A DNA stretch of 64,000 nt from Samsonia erythrinae (GCF_004342665.1 NZ_SMBY01000001.1:186001-250000), one strand, 5' to 3'. Positions 53,158 through 63,740 are shown, counted from the first letter of the stretch. Numbers and translations are program-made. The notes: generated by a model from the letters alone, not told the origin.

Positions 53158-53847
53158 ATGGCAAAACGCATATTAGTCGTGGAAGATGAAGCGCCAATTC
53201 GTGAGATGGTCTGCTTTGTACTGGAGCAAAATGGTTATCAGCCAGTTGAAGCCGAAGATTATGACAGCGCGGTGATTCAGCTGTCAGAGCCGTTCCCGGA
53301 ACTGGTGTTATTGGACTGGATGCTGCCGGGTGGGTCAGGTCTGCAATTCATCAAACACATGAAACGCGAGGCGCTGACGCGTGATATCCCCGTGATGATG
53401 TTGACTGCGCGTGGCGAAGAAGAAGACCGCGTGCGCGGGCTTGAAGTTGGCGCCGATGACTATATTACCAAGCCGTTTTCGCCCAAAGAGCTGGTGGCGC
53501 GTATCAAAGCCGTTATGCGTCGTATTTCGCCGATGGCCGTCGAAGAGGTGATTGAAATGCGCGGCCTGAGTCTCGATCCTTCCTCCCACCGTGTAACGAC
53601 GGAAGAACATGCGCTGGATATGGGGCCGACGGAGTTTAAGTTGTTACATTTCTTTATGACCCATCCTGAACGTGTTTATAGCCGGGAGCAGTTGCTGAAT
53701 CACGTGTGGGGCACTAATGTTTATGTGGAGGACAGAACCGTCGACGTCCATATTCGACGCCTGCGTAAGGCGCTGGAAACCAGCGGGCACGATAAAATGG
53801 TGCAAACAGTGCGGGGAACGGGGTACCGTTTTTCAACGCGTTACTGA
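53158..53847 (+). CDS. phoB: Phosphate response regulator PhoB
   Basis: PhoB is the OmpR-type activator of the Pho regulon. The 229 residues equal E. coli. The receiver domain (1-120) has phosphorylated Asp53 in LLDWMLPG, with Glu9 and Asp10 and Lys105 in TKPFSPKEL. The winged helix (about 130-229) has the recognition helix near [17 protein letters not shown]. It is followed 26 bp later by phoR, with a Pho box upstream. Confidence 0.98.
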   Translation: MAKRILVVEDEAPIREMVCFVLEQNGYQPVEAEDYDSAVIQLSEPFPELVLLDWMLPGGSGLQFIKHMKREALTRDIPVMMLTARGEEEDRVRGLEVGADDYITKPFSPKELVARIKAVMRRISPMAVEEVIEMRGLSLDPSSHRVTTEEHALDMGPTEFKLLHFFMTHPERVYSREQLLNHVWGTNVYVEDRTVDVHIRRLRKALETSGHDKMVQTVRGTGYRFSTRY

Positions 53848-53873
53848 GGCGATAGTTTCGGAGAAATATTAAC

Positions 53874-55196
53874 GTGCTAGAACGTTTATCCTGGAAAAGG
53901 CTGGCATTGGAGCTGGCTTTTTTTTGTCTTCCCGCCGCGCTGCTGGGGCTGATCTTTGGTCATTTGCCTTGGTTTCTGTTGGCTGCGGTCGTCGTATTAC
54001 TTTGTTGGAATTTTTATAACCAGTTAAAACTCTCTTACTGGCTGTGGGTTGATCGCAGTATGACGCCCCCTCCCGGACGTTGGAGCTGGGAGCCGCTGTT
54101 TTACGGGCTGTATCAGATGCAGTTACGTAACCGCCGTCGCCGCCGTGAGTTGGCGCTCTTAATCAAGCGGTTTCGTAGCGGGGCCGAATCCTTGCCGGAT
54201 GCCGTAGTGATGACAACGGAGGAAGGAACGATCTTCTGGTGTAATCATTTGGCGCAGCACCTGTTGAATTTTCGCTGGCCGGAAGATAATGGCCAGAATA
54301 TCCTTAACTTATTGCGCTACCCTGAATTCAGCGATTACATGAAAAATCAGGATTTTAGCCGTCCTCTCACCTTGCAGTTGAATAATGCCCACCATGTTGA
54401 ATTTCGCGTGATGCCGTATTCCGAAGGGCAATTGCTGATGGTGGCGCGCGATATTACACAAATGCACCAGCTTGAAGGCGCAAGACGTAACTTTTTTGCC
54501 AATGTGAGCCACGAGCTGCGTACCCCGCTGACGGTATTACAAGGGTATTTGGAAATGATGCAGGAAGAAACGCTGGATAGCGCATTGCGTGGGAAAGCGT
54601 TGAATACCATGCAGGAGCAGACCCGACGCATGGATGGGCTGGTGAAACAACTGCTGACATTGTCACGGATTGAAGGCGCGACGGCGATCGATCTGAACGA
54701 GAAAGTGGATATCCCCTTGATGTTACGCGTACTGCAACGTGAAGCACAGGCGCTCAGTCAGGGCCGTCATGAGATCATCTTTCGCGTGAATGAGACCCTT
54801 CGTGTATTTGGTAATGAAGAACAACTGCGCAGCGCCGTGTCAAATCTGGTGTATAACGCGATTAACCACACGCCAACGGGAACGCGTATCGAAGTCTGCT
54901 GGCAAAAGATCCCTCAGGGGGCTCAGTTTCAGGTCAGCGATAACGGGCCGGGAATTGAGGCAGAGCATTTGCCACGCCTGACCGAGCGTTTTTATCGGGT
55001 GGATAAGGCGCGCTCGCGGCAGACGGGCGGCAGTGGTTTAGGGCTGGCTATCGTTAAGCATGCGCTCAACCATCATGAATCACGTCTGGAAATCATCAGC
55101 GAGGAGGGACAGGGCTCGCGTTTTGTCTTTACCTTGCCTAACCGGTTGATTGTCCCCTTCTCTCTGGCTGAAAATACGGTGAAACCTTCAGCCTGA
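53874..55196 (+). CDS. phoR: Phosphate sensor histidine kinase PhoR
   Basis: PhoR phosphorylates PhoB when phosphate is low. The start is a GTG at 53874, giving 440 residues (E. coli 431). Two membrane helices lie within residues 10-50, followed by a PAS domain (about 100-195), the H-box with His213 in [17 protein letters not shown], and the HATPase with [10 protein letters not shown] and [14 protein letters not shown] gene for a PstS-like protein starts 14 bp after its stop. Confidence 0.97.
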   Translation: MLERLSWKRLALELAFFCLPAALLGLIFGHLPWFLLAAVVVLLCWNFYNQLKLSYWLWVDRSMTPPPGRWSWEPLFYGLYQMQLRNRRRRRELALLIKRFRSGAESLPDAVVMTTEEGTIFWCNHLAQHLLNFRWPEDNGQNILNLLRYPEFSDYMKNQDFSRPLTLQLNNAHHVEFRVMPYSEGQLLMVARDITQMHQLEGARRNFFANVSHELRTPLTVLQGYLEMMQEETLDSALRGKALNTMQEQTRRMDGLVKQLLTLSRIEGATAIDLNEKVDIPLMLRVLQREAQALSQGRHEIIFRVNETLRVFGNEEQLRSAVSNLVYNAINHTPTGTRIEVCWQKIPQGAQFQVSDNGPGIEAEHLPRLTERFYRVDKARSRQTGGSGLGLAIVKHALNHHESRLEIISEEGQGSRFVFTLPNRLIVPFSLAENTVKPSA

Positions 55197-55210
55197 CGGA
55201 AACGCTATTC

Positions 55211-56149
55211 ATGAGAACCGCCACCTATATTGCAGGCGTCTTTTTATTGCTGTTCAGTGCGTTTGGCGCTGCCCAGCCTCGCCAGATGCTGGCGGGCAAC
55301 CTCTCCAGCGCGGGGTCGGATACGCTGGCGAATCTGATGGCCTTTTGGGCTGCGGATTTCAGCCAGCATTACCCTAATGTGAATTTACAGATTCAGGCGG
55401 CGGGATCCTCGTCTGCGCCGACGTCTCTGGCATCCGGCGCGGTGCAGCTTGGCCCGATGAGTAGGGCAATGAAGGCCAGCGAAATTGAGGCATTCGTTCA
55501 GCATTATGGCTATCCCCCGCTGGCCGTGCCGGTCGCGATGGACGCGCTGGTGGTGTTGGTTAATCAGGACAACCCGCTGTCCGGGCTGAATGTGTCGCAG
55601 TTAGACGCCATCTTTTCGATTACTCAGCGTTGCGGCAGCCCTCGTCCGATAAAACGATGGGGGGAGTTGGGGCTGCGCGGCCACTGGGAAAAACGTGCCT
55701 TACTGCGCTATGGACGAAATTCGGCATCCGGAACCTATGGGTTTTTTAAACAAAAAGCGCTCTGCCACGGCGATTTTCTGCCACAGGTCAATGAGCTGCC
55801 CGGTTCGGCGTCGGTGGTGCAGGCGGTTGCGGCGTCAACTGACGCTATCGGTTATGCCAGCGTGGGGTTTCGTACCAGCGGTGTGAAGATGGTGCCGTTA
55901 GCCGCACAGGGTGTTAACTATATTTATCCCTCGACCGAAAATATTCGCAGCGGCCTGTATCCCTATACGCGCTATCTCTACATCTATGTGAATAAGCCTC
56001 CGGGACAACCGCTGGAAGCCCTGACGGCGGCATTCTTAGGCCGGGTGTTGTCTGAGAGCGGGCAAGCGCTGGTGAATAAGGATGGTTATTTACCGCTGCC
56101 GGAAGAGACACGCCGGCTCGCGCGTCGGCAGCTTGGTCTGGCGGAATAA
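55211..56149 (+). CDS. PstS-family phosphate-binding-like periplasmic protein
   Basis: The 312-residue precursor has a signal peptide (about 1-21, ends FGAAQ) and a PstS-like solute-binding fold: GNLSSAGSDTLANLMAFWAA, GSSSAPTSLASGAVQLGPMS, RNSASGTYGFFKQK and ASTDAIGYASVGFRTS (phosphate-contact segments of the family). It is not the long-known PstS, whose gene sits with pstCAB. It begins 14 bp after phoR with no terminator between, so it is probably expressed from the Pho-box promoter. It could scavenge phosphate with PstCAB or serve in sensing. E. coli has no gene here. Confidence 0.85.
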   Translation: MRTATYIAGVFLLLFSAFGAAQPRQMLAGNLSSAGSDTLANLMAFWAADFSQHYPNVNLQIQAAGSSSAPTSLASGAVQLGPMSRAMKASEIEAFVQHYGYPPLAVPVAMDALVVLVNQDNPLSGLNVSQLDAIFSITQRCGSPRPIKRWGELGLRGHWEKRALLRYGRNSASGTYGFFKQKALCHGDFLPQVNELPGSASVVQAVAASTDAIGYASVGFRTSGVKMVPLAAQGVNYIYPSTENIRSGLYPYTRYLYIYVNKPPGQPLEALTAAFLGRVLSESGQALVNKDGYLPLPEETRRLARRQLGLAE

Positions 56150-56176
56150 TCCGCGTTTCCCCACACAAATTTGCAA

Positions 56177-56219
56177 AATTTTCACGTTACTTGAAATTTA
56201 TTCATGTAACGTGAAAATT
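56177..56219. repeat. Perfect 14-bp inverted repeat upstream of the MetE-like gene
   Basis: AATTTTCACGTTAC and GTAACGTGAAAATT are perfect arms with a 15-base spacer. The arms are only about one-third GC and no T run follows, so a protein-binding role is as likely as termination. It lies 27 bp after the PstS-like gene. Confidence 0.7.
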
Positions 56220-56265
56220 CTTCCATTGCCCTGCTCAGAGTAGCATGACAGGATAGCTCCAATTT

Positions 56266-56281
56266 GGACGTCCAGATGGCT
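56266..56281. promoter_or_regulatory. Candidate MetJ operator (two tandem met boxes)
   Basis: GGACGTCC and AGATGGCT are adjacent 8-bp units that match the met box AGACGTCT at 6 of 8 positions each, spaced as MetJ dimers bind. It lies about 110 bp before the MetE-like gene. Confidence 0.55.
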
Positions 56282-56391
56282 AGGTGTGCATTTTCGTAAC
56301 TATCTCTTTGGGCAAATATTTCCTAGCGAAACTATCAGCCAGCCTGTTTACCCCATTGGAGATTGTGCTGGCGAGCTGTCAGGAGTGACAT

Positions 56392-57498
56392 ATGGCAAAC
56401 ACATTTCCCCCTTTCCGTGCTGATATCGTCGGCAGTTTCTTGCGCCCAACCGCGATTAAGCAGGCGCGCCTTCAGCATCAGGCAGGCGAGATTGATGATG
56501 TGGCACTGCGTAATATTGAAGATCGCGAGATTCTGCGCATAGTAGAAAAACAGCGTGAAGCGGGTTTACGGGTGGTGACGGATGGTGAACTGCGTCGTGC
56601 CTGGTGGCATTTCGATTTTTTCGCCGATCTGCACGGGGTAGAGCGCTATGAAGCTGATCAGGGTATCCAGTTTAACGGTGTTCAGACGAAATCCCATTCC
56701 ATCCGGGTGGTTGATAAAGTCAGCTTCAATCCTCAGCACCCGATGCTTGATCATTTCCGGTATCTGAAAAGTATTTGCGGTGATGCGGTGCCTAAAATGA
56801 CGATCCCCAGCCCCAGCGTGATGCATTTCCGCGGCGGACGCAAAGCGATTGATGCAACGGTTTATCCTGATCTGGCGAATTATTTCGACGATCTGGCACG
56901 AACCTGGCGGGATGCTATTCACGCGTTTTATGATGCGGGGTGCCGCTTTCTGCAACTGGATGATACCGTCTGGGCTTATTTGTGCTCTGATGATCAAAAA
57001 CGTCAAATTCGCGAGCGTGGTGAGGATCCAGACCAACTGGCGCGGATTTATGCCGATGTTCTGAACAAAGCGCTGGCGGATAAACCCGCCGATCTGGTGG
57101 TGGGGTTGCACGTGTGCCGCGGTAACTTCCGTTCGACCTGGATTTCCGAAGGCGGCTATGAACCCGTTGCGGAAATTTTGTTTGGCGAAGTCAACGTTGA
57201 TGAGTTCTTCCTGGAATACGATACTGAGAGAGCCGGTGGATTTGAACCGCTGCGTTTTGTGAAGCCGGGTCATCAGCAGGTTGTGCTGGGATTGATCACG
57301 ACGAAAAACGGTGAGCTGGAAGATGCTGACGTCGTACAGGCACGTATCGAAGAAGCCGCCAGATATGTGGATATTAATCAGATTTGCCTGAGCCCGCAGT
57401 GCGGCTTTGCGTCAACGGAAGAAGGCAATAGCCTGACGGAAGAGCAGCAGTGGAACAAGTTAAAGCTGGTGGCGGATATCGCTCATCGCGTGTGGTGA
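56392..57498 (+). CDS. MetE C-terminal-like cobalamin-independent methyltransferase (YxjG/YxjH type)
   Basis: The 368-residue protein corresponds only to the C-terminal catalytic barrel of MetE (full MetE is about 750 residues). The zinc ligands are visible: His240 and Cys242 in GLHVCRGN and Cys337 in CLSPQCGFAS; QLDD at 188-191 is the substrate aspartate region. Members such as YxjG/YxjH of Bacillus are linked to methionine supply, but the methyl donor (polyglutamated folate or another) is not certain. A MetJ-like operator upstream supports a role in methionine synthesis. A strong terminator follows. Confidence 0.88.
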   Translation: MANTFPPFRADIVGSFLRPTAIKQARLQHQAGEIDDVALRNIEDREILRIVEKQREAGLRVVTDGELRRAWWHFDFFADLHGVERYEADQGIQFNGVQTKSHSIRVVDKVSFNPQHPMLDHFRYLKSICGDAVPKMTIPSPSVMHFRGGRKAIDATVYPDLANYFDDLARTWRDAIHAFYDAGCRFLQLDDTVWAYLCSDDQKRQIRERGEDPDQLARIYADVLNKALADKPADLVVGLHVCRGNFRSTWISEGGYEPVAEILFGEVNVDEFFLEYDTERAGGFEPLRFVKPGHQQVVLGLITTKNGELEDADVVQARIEEAARYVDINQICLSPQCGFASTEEGNSLTEEQQWNKLKLVADIAHRVW

Positions 57499-57539
57499 CG
57501 ACGCGAAAACGCTGAATTGACAGCATCGGTAATGAGAAG

Positions 57540-57567
57540 GCCGGATCGTGCGATCCGGCTTTTTTTA
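57540..57567 (+). terminator. Intrinsic terminator of the MetE-like gene
   Basis: GCCGGATC and GATCCGGC form an 8-bp perfect stem with a 4-base loop and a run of seven T. Confidence 0.9.
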
Positions 57568-57985
57568 TGGGTGCGCTTGCCCATTCAGCCAGTGCCGGCT
57601 AAGGCGCGCTTATATACGATATGCGTTTTTTATGACCGAAAAGCGCATTTTATCCCTTTTTATTTCAGTCTTTTTGCAATGAAGTATCAATAAATGCACA
57701 AATCATGTGTTATGTAAAACATGATAAACCAATTTATATTCTGATTTTTGTCGCCGATTAGGTAATATACTCTGGTTTTTCGATCTCCACTTGTCTTTTT
57801 ACGCTATAAACGTTTTACTTAGCCCCCAATGTAGCTGTGCGAAAATTAACTCCCATATAAAGCCCGCCATCTTTCGAATCGCCGGGGTGTTGGCGTCATT
57901 CTTCTCCCTCTTTGTGAACGATTGCTGGTGGTGATAATGGCACAGTTTTCTTTTTATCGATTTATACAGGCAACACGACATCACT
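57568..57985 (+). promoter_or_regulatory. Leader region of brnQ
   Basis: This 418-bp AT-rich gap holds no gene that I recognise. An inverted repeat ATCATGT/ACATGAT lies at 57702-57725. A frame at 57937-57996 ([18 protein letters not shown]) overlaps the brnQ start out of frame and could be a leader peptide, but nothing confirms it. The brnQ promoter is presumably here. Confidence 0.4.
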
Positions 57986-59305
57986 ATGAGTCATCGTTTA
58001 GCGTCCAAGGACATTGTGGCATTAGGTTTTATGACCTTTGCCTTATTCGTTGGGGCGGGGAATATTATCTTCCCGCCTATGGTGGGTTTGCAGTCGGGAG
58101 AGCACGTGTGGACTGCGGCGACCGGTTTTCTATTGACGGCGGTTGGGCTGCCGGTACTGACGGTGATCGCGCTTGCCCGTGTCGGCGGCGGTGTTGATGC
58201 GCTAAGCTCGCCGATAGGTAAAAAGGCGGGCGTTGTTCTGGCAACCGTGTGTTATCTGGCCGTTGGGCCGCTGTTTGCGACGCCGCGTACCGCCACCGTC
58301 TCGTTTGAAGTCGGTCTTGCGCCTCTGTTTGGCAATGGCGCGTCCCCGCTGCTGATTTACAGCCTGATCTACTTTGCTATTGTCATCGCGATTTCTCTGT
58401 ACCCAGGCAAGTTGCTGGATACGGTCGGCCATGTATTGGCGCCGCTGAAGATCATTGCGCTGGGGGTGCTGGGCATTGCCGCGGTGATATGGCCAGCCGG
58501 TACGCCGATTCCGGCGACAGAAGCGTATGAGCATCTGCCGTTCTCTAATGGTTTTGTAAACGGCTATCTGACGATGGATACGCTGGGCGCGATGGTCTTT
58601 GGTATTGTGATCGTTAACGCGGCCCGTTCGCGCGGCGTGGCAAGCCCTGCGCTGCTCACGCGTTATACCGTGTGGGCAGGGCTCATTGCGGGCGTTGGTC
58701 TGACATTGGTTTATTTGAGCCTGTTCCAGCTTGGCTCTGTCAGTAGTTCACTGGTGCCGCAGGCGCAAAACGGAGCCGAGATCCTTCATGCCTATGTGCA
58801 ATATACGTTTGGCAATATGGGAAGCAATTTCCTGGCGTTGCTCATCTTTATTGCGTGTCTGGTAACGGCCGTCGGCCTGACCTGCGCCTGTGCTGAATTC
58901 TTTGCTCAGTATTTACCCTTGTCCTACCGGACGCTGGTGTTTGTGCTCGGTGTGTTTTCCATGGTGGTGTCCAATCTTGGGCTGAGCCATCTGATTCAAC
59001 TTTCTATTCCCGTACTGACGGCAATCTATCCACCCTGTATCGTTCTGGTTTTATTGAGTTTTACACTGCGTTGGTGGAATAATCGTTCGCGCATTGTGGC
59101 ACCGGTCATGTTAATCAGTCTATTGTTCGGCGTGATAGATGGTATAAAATCATCGGCTTTCGCATCGATGTTGCCAGAATGGAGTCTCCGCCTGCCGCTC
59201 AATGAGCAAGGGCTGGCGTGGCTGCCGCCGTCGCTGCTGGTTTTACTGGCGGCAGTGATTTACGACAGATTTTGTGGCGGTCAGGAAGTGACGGTACATC
59301 AATAA
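57986..59305 (+). CDS. brnQ: Branched-chain amino acid transporter BrnQ (LIVCS family)
   Basis: BrnQ imports leucine, isoleucine and valine with sodium or protons. The 439 residues equal E. coli BrnQ. About twelve membrane segments span the protein, starting with [20 protein letters not shown] and including [20 protein letters not shown] and [18 protein letters not shown]. Two terminators follow before proY. The order phoR...brnQ-proY follows E. coli. Confidence 0.96.
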   Translation: MSHRLASKDIVALGFMTFALFVGAGNIIFPPMVGLQSGEHVWTAATGFLLTAVGLPVLTVIALARVGGGVDALSSPIGKKAGVVLATVCYLAVGPLFATPRTATVSFEVGLAPLFGNGASPLLIYSLIYFAIVIAISLYPGKLLDTVGHVLAPLKIIALGVLGIAAVIWPAGTPIPATEAYEHLPFSNGFVNGYLTMDTLGAMVFGIVIVNAARSRGVASPALLTRYTVWAGLIAGVGLTLVYLSLFQLGSVSSSLVPQAQNGAEILHAYVQYTFGNMGSNFLALLIFIACLVTAVGLTCACAEFFAQYLPLSYRTLVFVLGVFSMVVSNLGLSHLIQLSIPVLTAIYPPCIVLVLLSFTLRWWNNRSRIVAPVMLISLLFGVIDGIKSSAFASMLPEWSLRLPLNEQGLAWLPPSLLVLLAAVIYDRFCGGQEVTVHQ

Positions 59306-59365
59306 TCGTATGTAATGTCCACTATGCAGGGGCGCTTTGCCCCTGAAAATATGTTGGATGTTGAT

Positions 59366-59390
59366 ACCACAGGCCTTGCCTGTGGTTTTT
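59366..59390 (+). terminator. Intrinsic terminator of brnQ
   Basis: ACCACAGG-CCTTG-CCTGTGGT is an 8-bp perfect stem followed by TTTTT. An additional CAGGGGC/GCCCCTG hairpin lies at 59328-59346. Confidence 0.8.
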
Positions 59391-59430
59391 CTTTTGTAAA
59401 ATTCTCTTTATAAGACAGGGTTGCTTACCA

Positions 59431-60807
59431 ATGGAACAACCATCTTCCAAGCTCAAGCGTGGATTAAGTACGCGGCACATTCGTTTTATTGCCTTGGGTT
59501 CGGCGATAGGAACCGGCCTTTTTTATGGTTCCGCCAGCGCAATTCAGATGGCAGGCCCCAGCGTGCTGTTGGCTTATCTGATTGGCGGCGTCGTCGCTTA
59601 CATTATCATGCGCGCGCTGGGCGAAATGTCTGTACACAATCCGCAATCCAGCTCTTTTTCTCGCTATGCACAGGATTATCTCGGTCCGCTGGCGGGGTAT
59701 ATCACCGGCTGGACCTACTGTTTTGAGATGCTGATTGTTGCCATTGCCGATGTGACCGCGTTCGGTATCTACATGGGCGTTTGGTTCCCGGCGGTGCCGC
59801 ACTGGGTTTGGGTTTTGAGCGTGGTACTCATTATCGGCGCTATCAACCTCATGAATGTGAAGGCGTTCGGCGAGCTGGAATTCTGGCTCTCCTTTTTTAA
59901 AGTTGCCACGATTATCATCATGATCGTCGCCGGGATCGGCATTATCATTTGGGGGATTGGCAACGGCGGTGAACCTACCGGCATTCATAATCTGTGGACC
60001 AATGGCGGATTCTTCAGTAACGGGGTGATGGGGATGATCCTATCGCTGCAACTGGTGATGTTTGCGTATGGCGGCGTTGAGATTATCGGGATTACTGCGG
60101 GTGAGGCCAAAGATCCGCATAAATCCATTCCCCGCGCCATTAACTCTGTTCCCTGGCGTATTCTGGTGTTTTATGTGGGCACGCTGTTCGTCATTATGTC
60201 GATTTACCCGTGGAATCAGGTCGGCACCAATGGGAGCCCGTTTGTACTGACGTTCCAGCATATGGGCATTACCGCTGCGGCGGGTATCCTCAATTTTGTC
60301 GTGATTACCGCGTCACTGTCGGCGATTAATAGCGATGTATTTGGCGTAGGCCGTATGCTGCACGGGATGGCGGAGCAGGGGCATGCGCCGAAAATGTTCA
60401 CCCGCATTTCCCATCGCGGTATTCCGTGGGTAACGGTTGTTGTCATGATGATGGCGCTGCTGGTGGCGGTGTACCTGAACTACATCATGCCCGGCAAGGT
60501 TTTCCTGGTGATTGCGTCGCTGGCGACTTTCGCCACGGTGTGGGTATGGATCATGATTCTGTTTTCCCAGATCGCGTTCCGCCGCCGCTTGAGCCGGGAT
60601 GAAGTGAAGGCGCTGGCGTTCCCGCTGCGCGGTGGTATTGCCACGTCCATATTCGGTATTCTCTTCCTGTTCTTCATTATCGGTTTGATCGGCTACTTCC
60701 CGGATACCCGCGTGTCGCTGTATGTCGGCGTCATCTGGATCGCGCTGCTCTTACTGGGCTATGTCTGGAAGAAGAAGCGTCAGAACGCGGTGGCTGCACA
60801 GCATTAA
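59431..60807 (+). CDS. proY: Amino acid permease ProY (APC family)
   Basis: ProY is a proline-specific or related permease; in Salmonella it is a cryptic proline transporter. The 458 residues match E. coli ProY (457), with twelve membrane segments, the N-terminal [20 protein letters not shown] and the GEMSVHNP motif in the first cytoplasmic loop. It follows brnQ and is separated from ybdG by a strong hairpin at 60818-60841. Confidence 0.94.
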   Translation: MEQPSSKLKRGLSTRHIRFIALGSAIGTGLFYGSASAIQMAGPSVLLAYLIGGVVAYIIMRALGEMSVHNPQSSSFSRYAQDYLGPLAGYITGWTYCFEMLIVAIADVTAFGIYMGVWFPAVPHWVWVLSVVLIIGAINLMNVKAFGELEFWLSFFKVATIIIMIVAGIGIIIWGIGNGGEPTGIHNLWTNGGFFSNGVMGMILSLQLVMFAYGGVEIIGITAGEAKDPHKSIPRAINSVPWRILVFYVGTLFVIMSIYPWNQVGTNGSPFVLTFQHMGITAAAGILNFVVITASLSAINSDVFGVGRMLHGMAEQGHAPKMFTRISHRGIPWVTVVVMMMALLVAVYLNYIMPGKVFLVIASLATFATVWVWIMILFSQIAFRRRLSRDEVKALAFPLRGGIATSIFGILFLFFIIGLIGYFPDTRVSLYVGVIWIALLLLGYVWKKKRQNAVAAQH

Positions 60808-60817
60808 ACTATCAGAA

Positions 60818-60841
60818 GGAGCGCTCCCGTCAGAGCGCTCC
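60818..60841. terminator. Terminator between proY and ybdG
   Basis: GGAGCGCTC and GAGCGCTCC form a 9-bp perfect stem with a 6-base loop. A further TTTTTT lies 10 bp downstream. It lies between the convergent genes proY and ybdG. Confidence 0.65.
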
Positions 60842-60867
60842 CATCAGCGCGTTTTTTTGAGCTGATA

Positions 60868-62142
60868 TTACGCTTTCGGAGCAGTCATTTGCTGCGCCAT
60901 TATCCGCATATCGTGGCCGGTCGGCGTTTGATGAACGCGGAGATCGAACTCCGGTAAAATCGCAAAGATATGGTCAAAGATATCAGACTGAATGCTTTCG
61001 TAATCGACCCAGGCGGTGGTGTTGGTAAAGGCGTAAATCTCCAGTGGTACGCCTTCAGACGTTGGTGAAAGCTGTCTCACCATCAGCGTCATCCCTTTAT
61101 GAATGCCCGGATGCGCGCGCAGATAAACCTGAAGATAAGCGCGGAACGTCCCTAAATTCGTCAGACGTCTGCCGTTAAGCGGCGAGGTCAGGTCGGAATT
61201 GGATTGCGCATTGTGTTGCTCCAGTTCGCTCTGTTTGTTCTGAATGTAAGACGACAGCAAGGTGCTGCGCAGCAAGCGCGCCTGCTCGTCTTCCGTCATG
61301 AAATGTACGCTGGTGGTATCGATATTGATACTGCGCTTGATCCGCCTGCCGCCGGATTCCGACATCGAACGCCAGTTTTTGAAAGAGTCGGAAACCAGCG
61401 AGTAGGTCGGGATGGTGGTGACGGTGTTATCCCAGTTTTTCACTTTGACCGTCGTCAGCCCGATATCGATAACGGCGCCGTCAGCGCCGTATTTCGGCAT
61501 TTCCAGCCAGTCTCCCAGCGTCAGCATATCGTTGGCGGAGAGCTGGATACCGGCGACCAGCCCCATGATCGGATCCTTGAATACCAACATCAGTACGGCG
61601 GCCATGGCACCTAAGCCACTGATGAGAATCAGCGGCGATTTACCGATGAGTAATGAGACCACCATGATACTGATGACGACAGTGGCGATCAGTTTCAGGC
61701 TCTGGAAGATACCGCGTAGCGGCAGCTGCGCGGCGACTTTGGTTCGGGCGGAGACGTTGAGGAGAACGTCGAGTAGCGAGAACAGGGACAGCAGCGCAAA
61801 AATCATGATCCACACCTGGGAGCAGATAATCAGCGCTTCACGGGTTTCACTCTGTGCGGGAAGCCACACAAAGACCTGAATATTGAGGATCACCCCTTGT
61901 AGCAAGAAGGCCAGACGGTTAAACAAGTTGTGCTGCGTCAGCGCCTGTTTCCACCCGTGCCCCTCGGTTTTACCGGGTTTATTGAGTGAACGCAGCACCA
62001 TTCTTTTCAGCACAACCTGATGCAAAATCAGGTGAATGACGGCAGAAATGAGCAATATCAGCCCGAGAACAATCAGTAACGCAATGATGCCAGCGTGTTG
62101 TATCTGTGCCTGTTCCAGCCAGCGCGCGAGATTTTGTTGCAT
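60868..62142 (-). CDS. ybdG: Mechanosensitive channel YbdG (MscM-type)
   Basis: YbdG is an MscS-superfamily inner-membrane channel with a role in mild hypo-osmotic stress. The 424 residues (415 in E. coli) have about five membrane segments in residues 15-190, then the pore-lining helix segment [20 protein letters not shown] and the MscS beta domain [20 protein letters not shown], with a cytoplasmic C-terminal domain. It is convergent with proY; in E. coli ybdG lies elsewhere (about 13 min), so this is a relocated neighbour. Confidence 0.93.
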   Translation of the reverse strand: MQQNLARWLEQAQIQHAGIIALLIVLGLILLISAVIHLILHQVVLKRMVLRSLNKPGKTEGHGWKQALTQHNLFNRLAFLLQGVILNIQVFVWLPAQSETREALIICSQVWIMIFALLSLFSLLDVLLNVSARTKVAAQLPLRGIFQSLKLIATVVISIMVVSLLIGKSPLILISGLGAMAAVLMLVFKDPIMGLVAGIQLSANDMLTLGDWLEMPKYGADGAVIDIGLTTVKVKNWDNTVTTIPTYSLVSDSFKNWRSMSESGGRRIKRSINIDTTSVHFMTEDEQARLLRSTLLSSYIQNKQSELEQHNAQSNSDLTSPLNGRRLTNLGTFRAYLQVYLRAHPGIHKGMTLMVRQLSPTSEGVPLEIYAFTNTTAWVDYESIQSDIFDHIFAILPEFDLRVHQTPTGHDMRIMAQQMTAPKA

Positions 62143-62293
62143 GCGTTCTCCTTTAGTTCAATGAATCTGTCGTGCATGAACACGATGTATTAAGGCTAAG
62201 GATTTAGCGGCCCCAGTCAACCTTTTGTATTGGCTGGGATCTCGACGGGAAGGACGAGGCAGGGAAGGCGATGTGCGAAAATCGCGGGCAAAG

Positions 62294-62320
62294 AAAAAGC
62301 CAGTTACCGGGGTAACTGGC
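62294..62320 (-). terminator. Intrinsic terminator of the peroxiredoxin gene
   Basis: GCCAGTTAC and GTAACTGGC form a 9-bp perfect stem with a 4-base loop, followed on the minus strand by a U run. Confidence 0.85.
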
Positions 62321-62354
62321 CTGGTCATTATCCTGCTGTCAGGCAGAATAGGGA

Positions 62355-62957
62355 TTACAGCTTATCCGCGTTTTCAGACAGGTATTTAGCCACGCCGTCT
62401 GGTGACGCGCCCATCCCGGACTTTCCTTTTTCCCACTGTGCCGGGCACACTTCGCCGTGCTCTTCGTGGAATTGCAGGGCATCAACGGTACGCAGCATTT
62501 CATCAATGTTACGGCCCAGCGGCAGATCGTTAACGACCTGATGGCGAACGATACCGTTTTTGTCGATCAGGAAAGAACCACGCAGCGCAACACCGGCTTC
62601 TGGGTGTTCGATGCCGTAGGCTTTTTGAATTTCACGCTTAACGTCCGCAACCATCGCGTATTGCACTTCCCCGATACCGCCTTTATCGACCGGGGTTTTA
62701 CGCCATGCGTTGTGAACAAATTCGGAGTCGAAAGAAACCCCAACCACTTCTACGCCACGTTTCTGGAATTCGGCATAGCGGTGATCGAAGGCAATCAACT
62801 CAGAAGGACAAACAAAGGTGAAGTCCATCGGCCAGAAGAAGATCACGGCGGCTTTGCCATTAATGTGCTTCTTAAGGTTGAAATTTTCGACGATTTCGCC
62901 ACTGCCTAAAACGGCAGCTGCGGTGAAGTCTGGAGCTTGACGAGTTACCAGGACCAT
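62355..62957 (-). CDS. Typical 2-Cys peroxiredoxin (AhpC/TSA family)
   Basis: The 200-residue protein reduces hydrogen peroxide and alkyl peroxides. The peroxidatic Cys50 is in DFTFVCPSEL and the resolving Cys171 in HGEVCPAQW. A GGIG motif at 93-96 is a variant of the GGLG of over-oxidation-sensitive eukaryotic enzymes. No C-terminal YF motif is seen. It is not E. coli-type AhpC (which pairs with AhpF); its reductant is unknown. A strong terminator follows. It stands next to acpH, in the usual Enterobacterales position for this family. Confidence 0.93.
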   Translation of the reverse strand: MVLVTRQAPDFTAAAVLGSGEIVENFNLKKHINGKAAVIFFWPMDFTFVCPSELIAFDHRYAEFQKRGVEVVGVSFDSEFVHNAWRKTPVDKGGIGEVQYAMVADVKREIQKAYGIEHPEAGVALRGSFLIDKNGIVRHQVVNDLPLGRNIDEMLRTVDALQFHEEHGEVCPAQWEKGKSGMGASPDGVAKYLSENADKL

Positions 62958-63158
62958 AATTACTCCTGTAGATAACGGTTAATGGTTGGAGGATATAAAA
63001 AACAGCAATTAGTATAGGGATTCTGCCCGCACGAATACAGGCAAAGAGACCAATCAGTGAGATAGTTTCTACCTATTGATGTAATCGCTGTTTCCTTTCA
63101 GGGATTTACGCTGACGCTTCTGATATCAAGCGTGAAATACCAGACAAACGTGGCGATC

Positions 63159-63740
63159 TCAGAGCTGATGAGCTTTCGCTAACTGCATCATGCGCGGATA
63201 AAATTGCCAGAAGAGCGTTTCGAATTGGTGATAATGCTGCTCGATATCCTGAAAAGAGCCGGCCAGCGCGACCAGTTTCGGACGACGTACCGACATTCTC
63301 CGCAGCACATCGGCGATAAACGGCAGTTCCGCATAGCGGGTCAGCCAGCGTTCTGGCCACAGATAGCGATTGAGATGCTGAAAGCCATCGGGCGTGAGTG
63401 CCAGATACGGCTCAATTTGTGATTGCGCGCCGTCAATAAACGTCTGTAACGGCGTATCCGGCACCAGATGCTGCCAGTGGCGCGCGAGATAATGATCCCA
63501 CAGAACATCCAGCGTGATCGGCGCAACGCGGCGATGGGCTTCGCTGAAATACTGACGCGCCTGTTTGACTTCCGGCAGGCTGTCGGTGAGCACATCGACG
63601 CGGCGATGCAGGCGTATGCCTGCGACGATCTCGTTGGGGTAACCGTTCTGCGGGTTACCGCGCACAAAGTCCGCCATCAGGTTGCCTAACAGGGAACTGT
63701 CGGCCAGCGCGGCGAGATGGAGGTGAGCAAGAAAATTCAT
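63159..63740 (-). CDS. acpH: Acyl carrier protein phosphodiesterase
   Basis: AcpH removes the phosphopantetheine group from holo-ACP. The 193 residues equal E. coli AcpH. The N-terminal [21 protein letters not shown] and the segment [20 protein letters not shown] with [10 protein letters not shown] hold the conserved His/Asp metal-site residues of this HD-like hydrolase. It is divergent from queA as in E. coli. Confidence 0.95.
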   Translation of the reverse strand: MNFLAHLHLAALADSSLLGNLMADFVRGNPQNGYPNEIVAGIRLHRRVDVLTDSLPEVKQARQYFSEAHRRVAPITLDVLWDHYLARHWQHLVPDTPLQTFIDGAQSQIEPYLALTPDGFQHLNRYLWPERWLTRYAELPFIADVLRRMSVRRPKLVALAGSFQDIEQHYHQFETLFWQFYPRMMQLAKAHQL

